Of a DNA stretch of 64,000 nucleotides, positions 34,331 to 45,382 are shown in pieces. The position numbers were made by a program, and so were the translations under genes. Numbering within the stretch: position 1 is the first letter of the stretch; every line of letters begins with the position of its first letter. The notes below the pieces were generated by a model, which was not told where the DNA came from, did not search any database, and saw only the letters and a program-made list of their open reading frames with translations. Source of the DNA: Drosophila miranda (lineage: Eukaryota > Arthropoda > Insecta > Diptera > Drosophilidae); NCBI RefSeq assembly GCF_003369915.1, contig NW_022881652.1, positions 186,001 through 250,000 on the forward strand, read 5' to 3'.

Positions 34331-34348
34331 TGGCGCCCAACGTGGGGC
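34331..34348 (+). promoter_or_regulatory. Primer binding site, tRNA-Lys type (B)
   Basis: TGGCGCCCAACGTGGGGC, 14 bases inside the internal domain, is complementary to the 3' end of tRNA-Lys. It is identical to the site in C. Confidence 0.85.
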
Positions 34349-35080
34349 CCCAGTTGTCGCAACTGACAACAAACCGGCAAGGCCCAAATGATTGTGAAAA
34401 TTGTGGAATGTAGATGTGACCTTACATTCCCAACCAGTATCGGGACAGATGTGTCATTCTAGTTGTCATTCTGTTTTGTTTGTTTTGGCTTTATCACTTT
34501 ATGCTGGATCAGCGCAGTGTGTTATTAAACTATTGCCACCGTTGTAAGTGACCAAGCGGGCTCCTAGGATGCAGGCCGGAATGATGAGTACATATAACAC
34601 CGGTACCACCCCGATGCATCGAGCTTATTACTATTCGTTTCGTTCTTTCTTTCTTTATTCGTTTGTCTTCCTTTCCTTCCTGTTCCTTCTGGCCAATGCT
34701 GGAGGAATGCTCCTTTTTTTCCGGTTTGGATTATCCGATCAGGAACGGTGGGTGAAAGGCCTCAATTTGCCAGGAAGGAGTTGTGAATGGACTCATACTC
34801 ATCGGGCTGGGTATCTGGTATCGCTGGATGGAAACGTGGTATAAAACTATTACCCACCGCGAAAGACCCGGACCGCCTATAGCTACGAGTTGTGGGTTAT
34901 TATTAATTTCTTTATGCATGTAGTTGAGTAAATGTAGTACATGGGAAACATCATACACATACACAGACATAGATATTGTTTTTTTTGTTGGATACTGTAT
35001 TTTTTTTTTTTTTTTTATTAATTTCTTAAATTTTATTTATCTATTTAATTACTTTATTATTATATTTTATATTTTATATT
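34349..35080 (+). other. Untranslated leader of retrotransposon B
   Basis: This leader of about 730 bp ends in a T-rich tract (34978-35075) just before the gag ATG, like the leader of A. No supported ORF. Confidence 0.6.
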
Positions 35081-36553
35081 ATGCCCGTATTTGGCAGTTG
35101 CGAGAATTTAGCAGACGAAGAATTACAAGAAAGTGTTTGCTTCATCTGCCAGGCTCAGGTGGAATATTTGGCTCAGCTCCTTACCACGTCTTGTGGTCAC
35201 ACTTTCCATAGGGCCTGTTTTGGCGCACAAGTGGGTTCTAAGAAGGTTTGTCCTGTCTGCAAAACGTCTTTTCAGTCATCGACGTTGAATTTATTAGACG
35301 AAACTGCTGGGGATACCGTCGGAACCTTATTGGTACCAAAAATGCCTGATACAAGGAGTAAAGCCCATGTGGGGGCTCCACAGGGAGCTTCGACGTCTGC
35401 TTCGGCCAATCAGCCGAAAACTAGGGAAGCTGGTCCGCCAGTGGTGGTAGCTCCGCCGCCTAGTAACGAGCTTCAGCGAATGATAGCCGAAGCCATGGCT
35501 GAAGCCTCGTTGACACAAACCGAGATGCTAAGCAATGCGATCGCTAATGGTTTTCAAGGTATTCTCAGCTCTCTCATGGGCCAATTGGCAAATACAGCGG
35601 ATGTTCCTTCGAGGGATAACCAAGCTGGAGAAGGATCGGCAGGACGGCCGACACCTTTGCCCGGGTTTCAGGGTTTCGAAACAGCCAGCAGGAATTCCCC
35701 CATGAGTGTGGATATTCGACCAGAGCGTGTTATTCAAATTTTAGTCAATTGGAAGCTTAGGTTCTCTGGGCGGACTGGAATTTCCATCGACGATTTCATT
35801 TATCGGGTAGAAGCGCTCACGATCCAAACATTGGACGGGAATTTCGAGTTGCTTTCGAGATACGTGATCAATCTCTTTGAGGGAAGTGCCAGTGACTGGT
35901 ATTGGCGCTACCATAAGAGTGTTAGGACGGTCGTTTGGGCCGACCTTAAATCTTCATTGTTAGTACGATTCAAGGATGCGAGGACAGACGTCAACATTCG
36001 AGCTGCAATAGACCGAAGGAAGCAGAAGGAGAACGAATCATTTGATGAGTTCTACGAAGCGATTGTCCGACTGGCAGATACCCTGACAACGCCCTTGTCA
36101 GAAGGTTCCCTGATGGAGTCACTCCGATCCAATTTATTGCCGGAGATACAGCATGAACTGCTATATGAAAAGATCTTTAGCATTGCACAGTTAAGACACT
36201 TGGTGAAGACTCGGGAACTGTTCATGCAAACTGTTGGTAAAGATCCGGTGGCTAGACCACGACCAGCACCAAGACGGTTGGTTCACGCGGTAGAAAGCCC
36301 AGGGCAAGAGGAGTCAGACGAAAGTGATGGGGAGATAGCAGCGTTCAACTTAGTCTGTTGGAACTGCCGTGGTAATGGTCATCGCTACCAGGATTGCGTA
36401 GCAGAGCGAGTAGTTTTTTGCTATGGGTGTGGCCAGCCTGACACTTACAAGCCGTCCTGCCAAAAATGCCAAGCAACAAAAAACACCCAAGTGCGTGCAC
36501 CCTTGAAAAGTGCACGCAGACCATCAGCGTCCAAAGCGACGAACACCGAGTAG
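35081..36553 (+). CDS. Gag with N-terminal RING-H2 finger (retrotransposon B)
   Basis: The 490-residue frame is intact. The RING-H2 residues are C20, C23, C38, H40, H43, C46, C57 and C60. A Pro/Ala-rich linker follows (about 85-205). The capsid-like region spans about 215-385 (LRFSGRTGISIDDFIYRVEA, WRYHKSVR, FKDARTDVNIR). An acidic stretch precedes the knuckle CWNCRGNGHRYQDC and a second Cys cluster CYGCG..YKPSCQKC. It shares its whole domain order with the Gag of A and C. It is the best template of the three for the family, since it has no breaks. Confidence 0.88.
   Translation: MPVFGSCENLADEELQESVCFICQAQVEYLAQLLTTSCGHTFHRACFGAQVGSKKVCPVCKTSFQSSTLNLLDETAGDTVGTLLVPKMPDTRSKAHVGAPQGASTSASANQPKTREAGPPVVVAPPPSNELQRMIAEAMAEASLTQTEMLSNAIANGFQGILSSLMGQLANTADVPSRDNQAGEGSAGRPTPLPGFQGFETASRNSPMSVDIRPERVIQILVNWKLRFSGRTGISIDDFIYRVEALTIQTLDGNFELLSRYVINLFEGSASDWYWRYHKSVRTVVWADLKSSLLVRFKDARTDVNIRAAIDRRKQKENESFDEFYEAIVRLADTLTTPLSEGSLMESLRSNLLPEIQHELLYEKIFSIAQLRHLVKTRELFMQTVGKDPVARPRPAPRRLVHAVESPGQEESDESDGEIAAFNLVCWNCRGNGHRYQDCVAERVVFCYGCGQPDTYKPSCQKCQATKNTQVRAPLKSARRPSASKATNTE
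36478..36518 (+). promoter_or_regulatory. Programmed -1 frameshift signal (B)
   Basis: A AAA AAC at 36478-36484 lies in phase with codons ACA AAA AAC. The spacer is 7 nt. A perfect 9-bp stem follows (TGCGTGCAC at 36492-36500 with GTGCACGCA at 36510-36518) with a 9-nt loop. The gag stop is 67 nt past the heptamer. Confidence 0.9.
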
Positions 36554-39500
36554 CGATAGAAGCTGCTACGCAATTCCCAATCCCAATAGTAAACAATAAT
36601 TTAACCATAGTTAATAAGAAAATAACACAGGAAGAAAAAGAGGATAGGGAGTCTAAACGGAAGGCACGAGCTAAAGTACGTCGGGAAGAATTTGTCAGAA
36701 ATCTTAGGTTAGAGAAAAAAGCTCTGGTATCGTCAATAATATCAGAAGATCTCAGGCCATATGCAGAGGTCACATTATTAGACAGAAAGCTTGTTGGATT
36801 AATGGATACAGGGGCATCTATTAGTTGCATTGGTGGAGATTTGGCCAGCGAGCTGCTTGAAAGCCAATTTCAATTTAAGCCCATGACATCCACAGTTCGG
36901 ACAGCGGGTGGGCAGTCTCAGAGAGTGGTGGGGAAGCTTAAAGCGGAAGTGGGCTATAAAGGTGTTACCAGGTCTGTTACCCTATACATCGTTCCAACCC
37001 TAACGCAGCCTCTGTATCTGGGCATTAACTTTTGGACCGAATTTGGCTTATTGCCAGCCGATTTGTATCCACAAGGAAGTGCTAATGACACGGTGAACCA
37101 TTGCGATGAGGTGTGGAAGCCAGAAAACCAACGTCCTTTATCGGAGGTGCAACGAGAACAACTGAATAGAACCATTCAGTGTCTTCCGTCTTTCGCGGAT
37201 AATGGTTTAGGAAAAACCACGTTGTTGTCCCATGTAATAGATGTAGGGGAGGCAAAGCCCACAAAACAACGACACTATGCAGTGTCCCCAGCTATCGAGA
37301 AATTAATGTATGAGGAGTTGGATCGCATGTTAGCGCTAGGGGTCATCGAAGAATCCAACAGTGCGTGGTCTTGTCCGGTAGTACTCGTCCGGAAGCCGGA
37401 GAAGGTTCGTCTTTGTATAGACAGCCGCAAGCTGAACGAGGTGACTCGGAAGGATGCGTATCCCATGCCGCTCATAGATGGGATCTTAAGCCGGTTACCA
37501 AAGGCAGAATACATAACTAGCCTCGACCTGAAAGATGCCTACTGGCAAATACCGCTAGAAGAAGGTTCTAGGGATAAAACAGCATTCACAGTGCCTGGAC
37601 TGCCGCTTTACCAGTTTAAAGTTATGCCGTTCGGGCTTACCAATGCGCCGTCTACTATGTCCAAACTTATGGACCGCATTATTCCAGCCAATCTTCGAAA
37701 CGAAGTGTTTATATACTTGGATGACCTGCTTATAGTGTCAGACAGCAGAGAAGCTGTCTGCAGCGGGGCTTACAATTAATATACAGAAGAGCAAGTTCTG
37801 TGTGCCTGAGGTCTGCTATCTGGGGCATGTAGTGGGTCACGGTATTATAGGCATGGACTTGGACAAAATAGAGGCCATTAAGGAGTATCCTGCTCCGAAG
37901 TCGGTGAAACAGTTGCGTCGATTCTTGGGTATGACGGGATGGTACCACAAATTTATAAAGAATTTTGCGGCTATTGCGGCGCCTCTGATGGACGCCCTGA
38001 AGCAGAAACGCCAGTTCATTTGGTCCGAAGAAGCAGAAGCTGCATTCACAGCTCTGAAGAACTCAATGTGTGAAGCTCCCGTCTTACACACACCGAATTT
38101 TGAAAAGCCTTTCTTTATCCACTGCGACGCTAGTCACTCAGGAGTAGGAGGGGTACTGATGCAGATAAACGAAGAGGGCGATGAAGTACCAATTGCCTTT
38201 ATGTCACGAAAATTGAATAAGTGCCAACGTGCTTACTCGGTGACGGAAAAGGAATGCTTAGCTGCCATTCTGAGCATCAAGAAATTTCGCGCTTATGTAG
38301 AGGGACATCAATTTACGGTGATAACCGACCATGCCTCCTTGAAGTGGCTGATGTCCCAATCAGATCTGGGTAGCAGACTGGCCAGATGGGCTTTGAAGCT
38401 TCAGGGGTATTCCTTTAATATTAGCCACCGAAAAGGGTCTCGAAACATCGTTCCAGACGCATTGTCTCGGGTCTTTTCCTCAGATTTGTCAGAGATCGAA
38501 CCAGAAGAAAGGATCGATTTGGAGTCGGAGCACTTTAGTTCGACGGATTACGTTTCCCTTAGGGCTAAAGTAGCGAGTAGTCAGGCTCAGATGCCAGATG
38601 TAAAGGTGGTAGGCAGGCATATATATCGTCGCACCGAGCACGCAACAGGCGAAAGGGTAGCGGATGAACTCTGTTGGAAAATTTGGATTCCCAAGGGGCT
38701 CATAGATTCGGTCCTGAAAATGGCTCACGAGCCCTCCCTACCTGCACACGGAGGCATAAATAAAACGCTCGAAAAGGTTCGGCGCTACTATTATTGACCG
38801 ACGTTGTTAAAAGATTTCAAAGAGTTCATAAACCGGTGTGAAATTTGTAAGTGTACTAAGCATCCAAATAGACCTTTAAGACCGCCACTAGCAAAAACGG
38901 GGGAAACAGAACGGTTCTTCCAGAAGCTCTACGTAGATTTTCTGGGACCGTATCCTAGAAGTCGTAGTGGGAATGTCGGGATATTTGTGGTGCTAGATCA
39001 TTTTTCCAAATTTCCGTTTATTAAACCCGTAAGAAAATTTACCGCCGACGCCATCGTACCATACATTGAGGAACAATTATTTCACTGCTTTGGAGTGCCG
39101 GAAAAGCTAGTCTCGGACAACGGCGTCCAATTTAAGTCCCATGCATTCAACTCCTTGCTTCAGAAGTATGGCATAGAGCACGCTTACACCGCCGTTTACG
39201 CTCCGCAGGCTAACGCGTCCGAGCGAGTTAACAGATCTATCTTGGCAGCAATCAAAGCCTACATAAATACTGACCAAGGTAACTGGGATAAGCAGCTCAG
39301 CAGTGTAGCATGTGCGTTAAGATCGGCTGTGCACAGTGCCGTAAAGGCGAGTCCATACCAGTTGGCGTTTGGGCAACAGATGATCACGAATGGTACCACG
39401 TATCAGTTGTTGAGGCAGCTAGAGATGTTAGAAGATCGTTGGGTGCATTTTTCTAGGGACGACTCATTTGACCTGATGCGTGGCACGGCAAAGGCGGCAA

Positions 39501-39751
39501 TGAGGGCTCAGCACGAACGAAATGAAAATACGTATAACCTTCGAAGTAAGGAGGTATCATTCAGAGTGGGACAGGAGGTTTATCGTCGAAATTTCCAGCA
39601 AAGTAATTTCGTGAAAGGATTTAATGCCAAGTTGGCTCCCGTTTTTGTGAAGTCCCGGGTAAGGCGACAGTTGGGTCAAGCCTATTACGAGCTAGAGGAT
39701 CTGCAAGGACGTCTGATCGGCAAATTCCATGCCAAAGATATCAAACAGTAG
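36484..39751 (+). pseudogene. Pol of retrotransposon B (PR-RT-RNase H-IN), broken
   Basis: It is open in the -1 frame from the slip site. Protease has GLMDTGASISC. RT has the LDLKDAYWQIP and YLDDLLIVS motifs. Just after YLDD a deletion of roughly 30-40 bp (near 37745-37765) removes residues and shifts the frame, so the first ORF stops at 37779. RNase H follows in the new frame with an intact HCDASHSG motif. At 38795-38797 a TGA replaces the conserved Trp after RRYYY in the integrase zinc region. The rest of integrase (DFLGPYPRS, SDNG, ERVNRS) runs to 39751. It is not functional as it stands. Confidence 0.9.
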
Positions 39752-39818
39752 CACCATGGTTAAAAATCGCTCTAAGTGGGAATCACCCTTTTGGTCCTTC
39801 TCCCCAAAGTGTGATTTT

Positions 39819-39831
39819 GGTAGGGGGGATT
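39819..39831 (+). promoter_or_regulatory. Polypurine tract region (B)
   Basis: GGTAGGGGGGATT lies directly before the 3' LTR start TGAAGTGG. Confidence 0.75.
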
Positions 39832-41954
39832 TGAAGTGGTTTGAAAGAGTAACGTATAAAAAAATGGTATAAATACTGGGATCCACAAAAGGGAACATTT
39901 GGAAAAGTACCAAGAAGGGATATTGGTCTCCCTATGTTACTCAACTTTGCCGCCTCAATTCAAGTTAAAAGGTAAACGAAGGAGAGCGGGTTTTTTTTCT
40001 GTTTTTTGAGTTGAAACTTGTAAAATAATTACGGCGTCAATTCGAAAATGGAGGATTCTCAAGTTTAACGCTGTACTGGGGGGTCTCAGACTGTGCAGAT
40101 CTAGCCTCGGTCTCTTGGAAGAAAAACTGTTGGCGAAGACAGACGTGATATTTTTGTCCAGTCCAAGTATAAAGAAAAAAAAAAGAGGAATAAAAACCGG
40201 GAAAATATCTTAACAGCTGAATACAGCAAAAAGAAAGAAATATTGTGCGTTTATAAAGTAAAAGTGTGTTAAGTGCCAATCTCAATTGGTATGTATTTCA
40301 GCGTCGCTAATATACACCACATACACTCGTGGTGTAGGGTAGTGCTTTTTTTTTATTGTAGGAAATTAATTTTTCAGATTGGCGGTTAGTACCGGCTTAA
40401 ACTTCGGGCAATCGTTTGGGTACCTGTCTGAACCCCAATACGAAAGCTCGTAACAACAATTTCCCCGATATTAGGGCCTCCGCCCGCGGCAAGGGACTTA
40501 TGCTCCTCGCCCAACTACAGCTCCGTACCAAAAATTCCCAGCGCTAGGCCGAGCAGCACAAAGCGGGAGGCGTAAAAGATCGGCTCATCAGTCGCTTTGT
40601 GGGCGCGAGCCACTTATGTGTCACGGACCCGCGATATATTGGAGGCCGTCCAATTCTGCGGAAATTATTAAAGCTATGTAAACGGTCAGCCAATTTCTAC
40701 CCGAAATATAGATCTGGGTCTCGACCTTTTTTCGTTTCCCCATACGAAGTGCCGAGGAGTGCCCAGATGTGAAGCCGGCGGCAACGACTGTCGTTTTTTT
40801 TTATATCCATCAGTGTAACCGCTGATTCCTATTTTTATGCTATAGTGTCATTAGTGTAATTAGCTTAGTAAATTTCATTTGGTTGTGTTTTTAAATTCTG
40901 TTCGGAAGAAATAGCAAGTGGAATGTGTGACAGGGCGAAAGTGAACAACGGATAAACGGCAGAGGAGAGCGTGAGTTTTTTTTTTGTAAAAGTATTTCTC
41001 CAGCTTTCGTTTTAGGAACGTTGCCGCAGTCCATGGAAGCGCTTTCATCGCTGTTTCAACGCATTTATTAAAACAAATCAAAGGAAGGCCGTAAGTGATC
41101 CCAAAACATAAAGATAAAATATTGGAGTTTGTTTGTTATGAGCAACTATTTATTGCATGACCGAAAAAAAAAAAAACCTCACGTAGTCAGGGGCTTCGTC
41201 GCTTAAGAGAGGCTGTGCGCTCTCCCTTATGCCCTGCTGGCAACCATAAGCGCTTACGCCGCGCATAAGAACCAGCCCTCTTAAGAACAAGGCACAAAAG
41301 GGAAGATGCGGCGCACAGTTTTTACATTCCCTTTTGCATATTTATTTATTATTATCTATTTGCCTAACATAAAAGCTGGAGATATGTACCCTTCCCTTCT
41401 TTCAATTTGTAAATTTCAATCTAAAGTGTATTATTAAGAGTTAATCATTTATTAGTTTACTAGTGCGATGCATGTGCTATTGCTCAATATGAAATATAGG
41501 ATTTAACATGAATCGGGGCTAGAGTTCTATATGCGGGGACCATGCTGGGCAAAGGAAGGTAATGAGGTTGGATAGGAGGCTGTAAGAGCCTTCTTTATGG
41601 GATCACCGGATGAACCGGGAGCAGTGATCATGGTAGGGTGGGCATGAGTGGTCACAACAACACCGTGGCACGACTTGTATGTGTGTATGTGTCCGTGTGT
41701 GTGTAGTTAGGTGTATTTGCTCTTGTACATATTTGTGTCGATACTTCGCTTGCACGTGAAATTTTAATGAACGTTACTGTGTCAGTATTATGATTGTTGG
41801 AGTAGAGCTGTGTCCCGTCCGTTCTGGGAAATAAAAAAACCCTCCCATTTCTTGCCGATGAGACGGAAGCCGGAACAAGCACGTGCCCGGACGGGAGGCG
41901 AACCATCACCTGCTCAGCCTTCCGTGAAGGTTTGGTAATATCCAATATGCTACA
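39832..41954 (+). repeat. 3' LTR of retrotransposon B (2,123 bp)
   Basis: It has the same ends as the 5' LTR and includes the 58 bp missing there (about 40406-40463). Substitutions are scattered along the length. Confidence 0.92.
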
Positions 41955-43151
41955 CAGTGTCCGTGTAATTGCTGTTGTTTGCCGCTGCCGTGGCGGCACG
42001 ATCTACAAAAGTGTACACCGTGTTGACCGTCGAGTCGTCCGAGATGGATTCTTCAAGGGTTTGCTCCGGTGACATGGTTTTTTTGCGTTTGCGCTCAAGA
42101 AAGTACGCCCGAATATCGGTGGCTAGCTTTCCGGGAACTTCGAAGATTTCCAGACCCTGCTGAATCATGTAGGACACAATGCTGGACATCTTCTTCGCCG
42201 TATAGTGGGGCGCCTCAGGCGGCATTTGCCTGGGGCAAATCAGGTGCGGTGTAAACAAGATGGCCAAATTCTCCGCGGACATCTTGTTGCTCTCCTCACG
42301 CGCTGCCACCGAATGGAGCATTTTAATAATGTGCTGCAGTAACTCGCGATGCTCTTCGGGGAGCAGGAGAAGGAGCAGCTGCACCGCGTTGAGAAGATGT
42401 TGTTGGCGCTCTGCGGTAGCCGCCACCTGACCCCTCATTAATGCCTGGCTAAGCGGTGCTATCTGAAGATGTGCTGGATAGTGGGCGTCTGTAAGCAAAG
42501 GCGCTGGCAGCTCGGCCAGAAAGCTCTTAAAAACAGTGGCACAGTCGTGAGCCGAGAATCCTGTCAGTTCCAAATCCAAGGGCTGGTCGTGCTGTATGTG
42601 CATTCGTAGCTCGTTCTGCCTGGAAACGGCTCCTGTCTTGCGAAATAGTCCCTCCTGGGTGAGATCTGCAGAATAGCATTTCCGCATTTAGAATAATTCA
42701 ATTTTCCGGACTCTCCCTGTCACTTACTCTTCTCCAGCATAAGAAACTCTTTGAGCTCCTCCAGGTGCATCAGAAAGCCTGCATCAATTTGTTGCTGCAG
42801 CGTTTCAGTGGGACTGTTGCCCGCCGACTTACTGCCTGCCCCAGCCGTGCAGCCTGTGGCAGGTCCGCGATTCTTCTTGGAGAGGCGATTCCACTTCTTT
42901 ATCTTGCCCTTATCTTCGTAGACGATTTCATGGCACGGCATGTCGAACCTGCAACCCATAAATCGGTAAGCACTATATTTCGATGGGATGGCAGCGTCGC
43001 TCGTGGCAACTTACTCGTCGGTGTTTAGTTCCAGCTCGAAGGAGAGGTGCATGCGCACCAGAGACTTGTATTTTTCATAATTGCTGTTGCGCATGCGTGT
43101 CGCTAGGTCGCGGTCATTAAATTCATTGATGTTGTCTTATTCCATGTCCAT

Positions 43152-43506
43152 TGTTATACGCAAGGGCGTATACAGGGCGACAGCAGTAGCCAAAGCAACA
43201 AAACAACAACAGCACAAACGAAAAGGACTTCCGTAGATTCGAATCCCAGCACTCACACGCTCACTTTAACAAATATTACTTTTCTAAAAGTACATTATAG
43301 AAGGTTTGTGGCCTGACAGCATATTTGTTGATAGCTTTGCTGGTGGAATTTAATTGCGGAAAATTGGGCGAGACGCGCTGCAAAAATTGAAATATTGAAC
43401 TGGCAGAGCTGTCACTGGCGTCCAAAGAACATTTTGTGCGAAAACGCCATGTCAATGTTAAAGAATTATAAGCTGTACACTAATGCTTCTTTATTTACAG
43501 CTGAAA
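43152..43506. other. 5' flank of the RhoGAP54D-like pseudogene
   Basis: This is non-repeated DNA upstream of the pseudogene's ATG. It includes a CAACAACAGCAC-type stretch (43200-43215), probably 5' UTR or promoter. No ORF is supported. Confidence 0.45.
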
Positions 43507-43638
43507 TTAGTTAGTAAATCTCTTAAAGAACTCGAAATTACAAATTTCGGACCAGCCGATTGAGGCGCCCATACACATGGCGCCAAAGCTGGCCGATAAA
43601 CCGGCTATATACTGTGGTAGGACCGATCCCTTGGACAT
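43507..43638 (-). pseudogene. Sugar (trehalose-type) transporter, first-exon fragment
   Basis: The minus frame from ATG at 43638 reads MSKGSVLPQYIAGLSASFGA and continues with MCMGASIGWS. This matches the start and first membrane segment of insect SLC2/Tret1-like MFS sugar transporters. After GWS the similarity stops, and the frame ends at 43507 after 43 codons. The rest of a transporter of about 450-500 residues is absent. A TACTAAC..TTTCAG intron-like sequence lies at 43499-43515, so a splice is possible but unproven. It sits upstream of the RhoGAP54D-like gene on the same strand, so both are probably relics of one ancestral Muller C segment. Confidence 0.6.
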
Positions 43639-43927
43639 GTTGTGTTCTGTTCTGTTCTGTTCTCCGTGATGCAAAAAATGGAACTGAAACTGACACGCAG
43701 ACCGTTATTTGGCTTGACAAATTGCCCTGCATGAGATAACCAAAGCGTCGACGCTGGCGTACAACTGGCACGCTGGCAGAGGGGGAAATACTTGAAGTTG
43801 GAGAGAGTCGTAAATCAGATTCTACAGTTTCCCTTTAGAACGGCGGCGGAGGCAGAGGTGTGGAAAGCGCGCTTTAACGTAAGCAAAAGTCCCCAAAAAG
43901 CAATCGGAATCTGAAACAGCTAATTAA

Positions 43928-44176
43928 ATGACTGCTGATATGCCACCGCCACCTCCACCCACCCCCAATACACTCACCCCGCCTATTGTTATAAGAACAA
44001 TCAAGTGCCTCTATAACAATCCGTTCGCTGCCAGTCGGCTATCTGGAGCTACTGATTATACTTTTGCGCGGAACTTAGGCACTTTATATTTCATCTTGCT
44101 ACGCTACGAAAATGGTATTTATTACACACAGATTGAATCAGTATCGGATCACCGCAAAATTATATATCTGCTATAG
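43928..44176 (+). other. Possible start of an unknown plus-strand gene
   Basis: The 82-codon frame begins MTADMPPPPPPTPNTLTPP, after a plausible leader with a GTAAGC donor-like site near 43879. Beyond about residue 20 it has no recognisable domain. It may be a truncated host exon fused to unrelated sequence. It lies in the same apparently non-repeated segment as the RhoGAP54D-like pseudogene. Confidence 0.25.
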
Positions 44177-44598
44177 GAAACATCTGCCAGAACTATAATT
44201 TGTACTGGATCGTGCTTTAATATCACTATACGCTCATACATAAGTACCAAATATAGATGGTTGGGTATGTTGCGTGGGGAGCCCAACATCCATTTTGAAA
44301 GATACAGATTTATTGGTCATCTGACTTTAGGAGCACATGCATGCAGGATACTTCCATAATAGCATAATAGATAATAGCATTACCTACCAAAATAATTGAA
44401 TGGGCGTAAATCGCCTGGAGAGCATCTAATCTGGCTCTTAACACACATCATCGTACTCATCACGCCGAAAACACATGTAGGTAGGTTTCTAAGCTGTGAC
44501 AAAATTCCTATTCCAACGGTCACATGGCGGTCAAGTTATCAGGAAAGTGGCGTCCTCATTGATGTTGATCGTTTGGATTTGAATTTGTATACGCGTGG
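44177..44598. other. Unassigned DNA at the right edge of the host segment
   Basis: This sequence is not repeated within the window. It holds short open stretches but no domain or splice structure I can support. It ends at the right copy of the 38-bp gag duplication. Confidence 0.35.
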
Positions 44599-44636
44599 GG
44601 AGGAGCATCGAACGGGCAGTGCACACATTCAACCAG
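44599..44636 (+). repeat. 38-bp duplication of LINE gag, right copy
   Basis: It matches 31540-31577 with one mismatch (C for G) and continues in frame into gag coding sequence. Confidence 0.8.
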
Positions 44637-44806
44637 CAGCATCCACACAGCCATCACCACGACCAACTGCAAATACGCACCATGACGCCGCAGCCATATC
44701 GTACTCCGAATCCGATATGGACTGTGAAGCAATTGACGACGAGGATGACGACGAATGGACCGACCACGATCCATTCGACGATCTGGAGGGTCTGGGCCAA
44801 GTGTGA
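44600..44806 (+). pseudogene. C-terminal piece of a non-LTR gag
   Basis: The frame reads EEHRTGSAHIQPAAST, then an acidic end (SDMDCEAIDDEDDDEW). It matches the C-terminus of gag2 (63530-63713, SDMDCEALSDDGDD). The N-terminal and central gag parts are missing. It is followed by about 570 bp of 3' untranslated DNA that ends in CCTGCAAATAAACAC before the Helitron. Confidence 0.6.
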
Positions 44807-45382
44807 AGGGCCCAAATCGCCAGCGCACGCGAAAGCATGCGTTCGGGCGGCGCCTATTGATGTGCCCAATCGGCGATTCAGAGACAGCCACTGCAACAAA
44901 GAAAAACAGTCAATACACGACAATACGAAAAACTGCCAAAACACACGGAATCCACACGTACCTGCCAATACACAGACAGAGCTGCCCCTCCAACAGCTGC
45001 CACCAACACTGACAATTTCCTGCCAAATGGGCGGAAAAGGAGGCCTCTTTTGATGACGCTGCCACCACACCATCACAATGACGTCACGCCATTTCAAACA
45101 TACAGCTGCCATTCCAACGACGACGCAGATGCTGGCGCCTGTTGCCGCTCCACTGGGTAACACCCGTCTCTCATGCCAATTATGTGAGGGCGGGATGGCC
45201 TGGTGTTGAGCCGCCGGACGCCAGCAAATACTGCAAACGAAAAAGGAGAATCAGGAGAGAGGCTGCCAATAAATACATATACTCACCTGCAAACGTCTCT
45301 CACGCCAACACCAACCAGACAAGGGTCGCCAGCAACAGCATCCAAACGCCGACAAGTACCTGCAAATAAACACAAATTAAAA
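44807..45382 (+). repeat. 3' untranslated region of the gag-bearing non-LTR element
   Basis: It shares short segments with 63714-64000 (for example CAGAGCTGCCCC and TGACGTCA) and with the CCTGCAAATAAA repeats at 30750. There is no reverse transcriptase or endonuclease after gag. Confidence 0.5.

Larger units (their letters stand above)
32252..41954 (+). mobile_element. Ty3/gypsy-class LTR retrotransposon B (inside RhoGAP exon)
   Basis: Complete structure: 5' LTR, PBS, leader, gag, pol, PPT, 3' LTR. The target duplication CAGT occurs at 32248-32251 and 41955-41958. It is inserted in the orientation opposite to the host gene. There is no env. It is closely related in layout to C. Pol has a deletion with frameshift in RT and a stop in integrase. 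The two LTRs differ by a 58-bp indel and about twenty substitutions by eye, so the element is older than C. Confidence 0.93.
31974..43151 (-). pseudogene. RhoGAP54D: RhoGAP54D-like gene, degenerate (neo-Y type)
   Basis: Three exons are visible on the minus strand: 43151-43015, 42948-42728 and 42665-41955 continued at 32251-31974. The introns are 66 and 62 bp with GTAAGT donors and CAG acceptors. The product is an ARHGAP19-like Rho GTPase-activating protein. The RhoGAP domain includes GLFRKTGAVSRQ with the arginine finger, the helix ending PAPLLTDAHYP, and NKMSAENLAILFTPHL. Rho-family GTPases are its substrates in the cytoplasm. Lesions: codon 5 is TAA (43137-43139), retrotransposon B is inserted in exon 3, and one base is lost about 40 bp past the insertion (near 32205), shifting the frame before KRRLIKQFNKQ. 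The D. melanogaster gene maps to Muller C, consistent with a neo-Y origin. The symbol is a recalled match. Confidence 0.75.

Noticed and set aside
44556-45163. Minus-strand ORFs over the gag tail (44556-44891, 44654-45163)
   Set aside because: They mirror the acidic, repeat-rich gag frame on the plus strand, which matches gag2.
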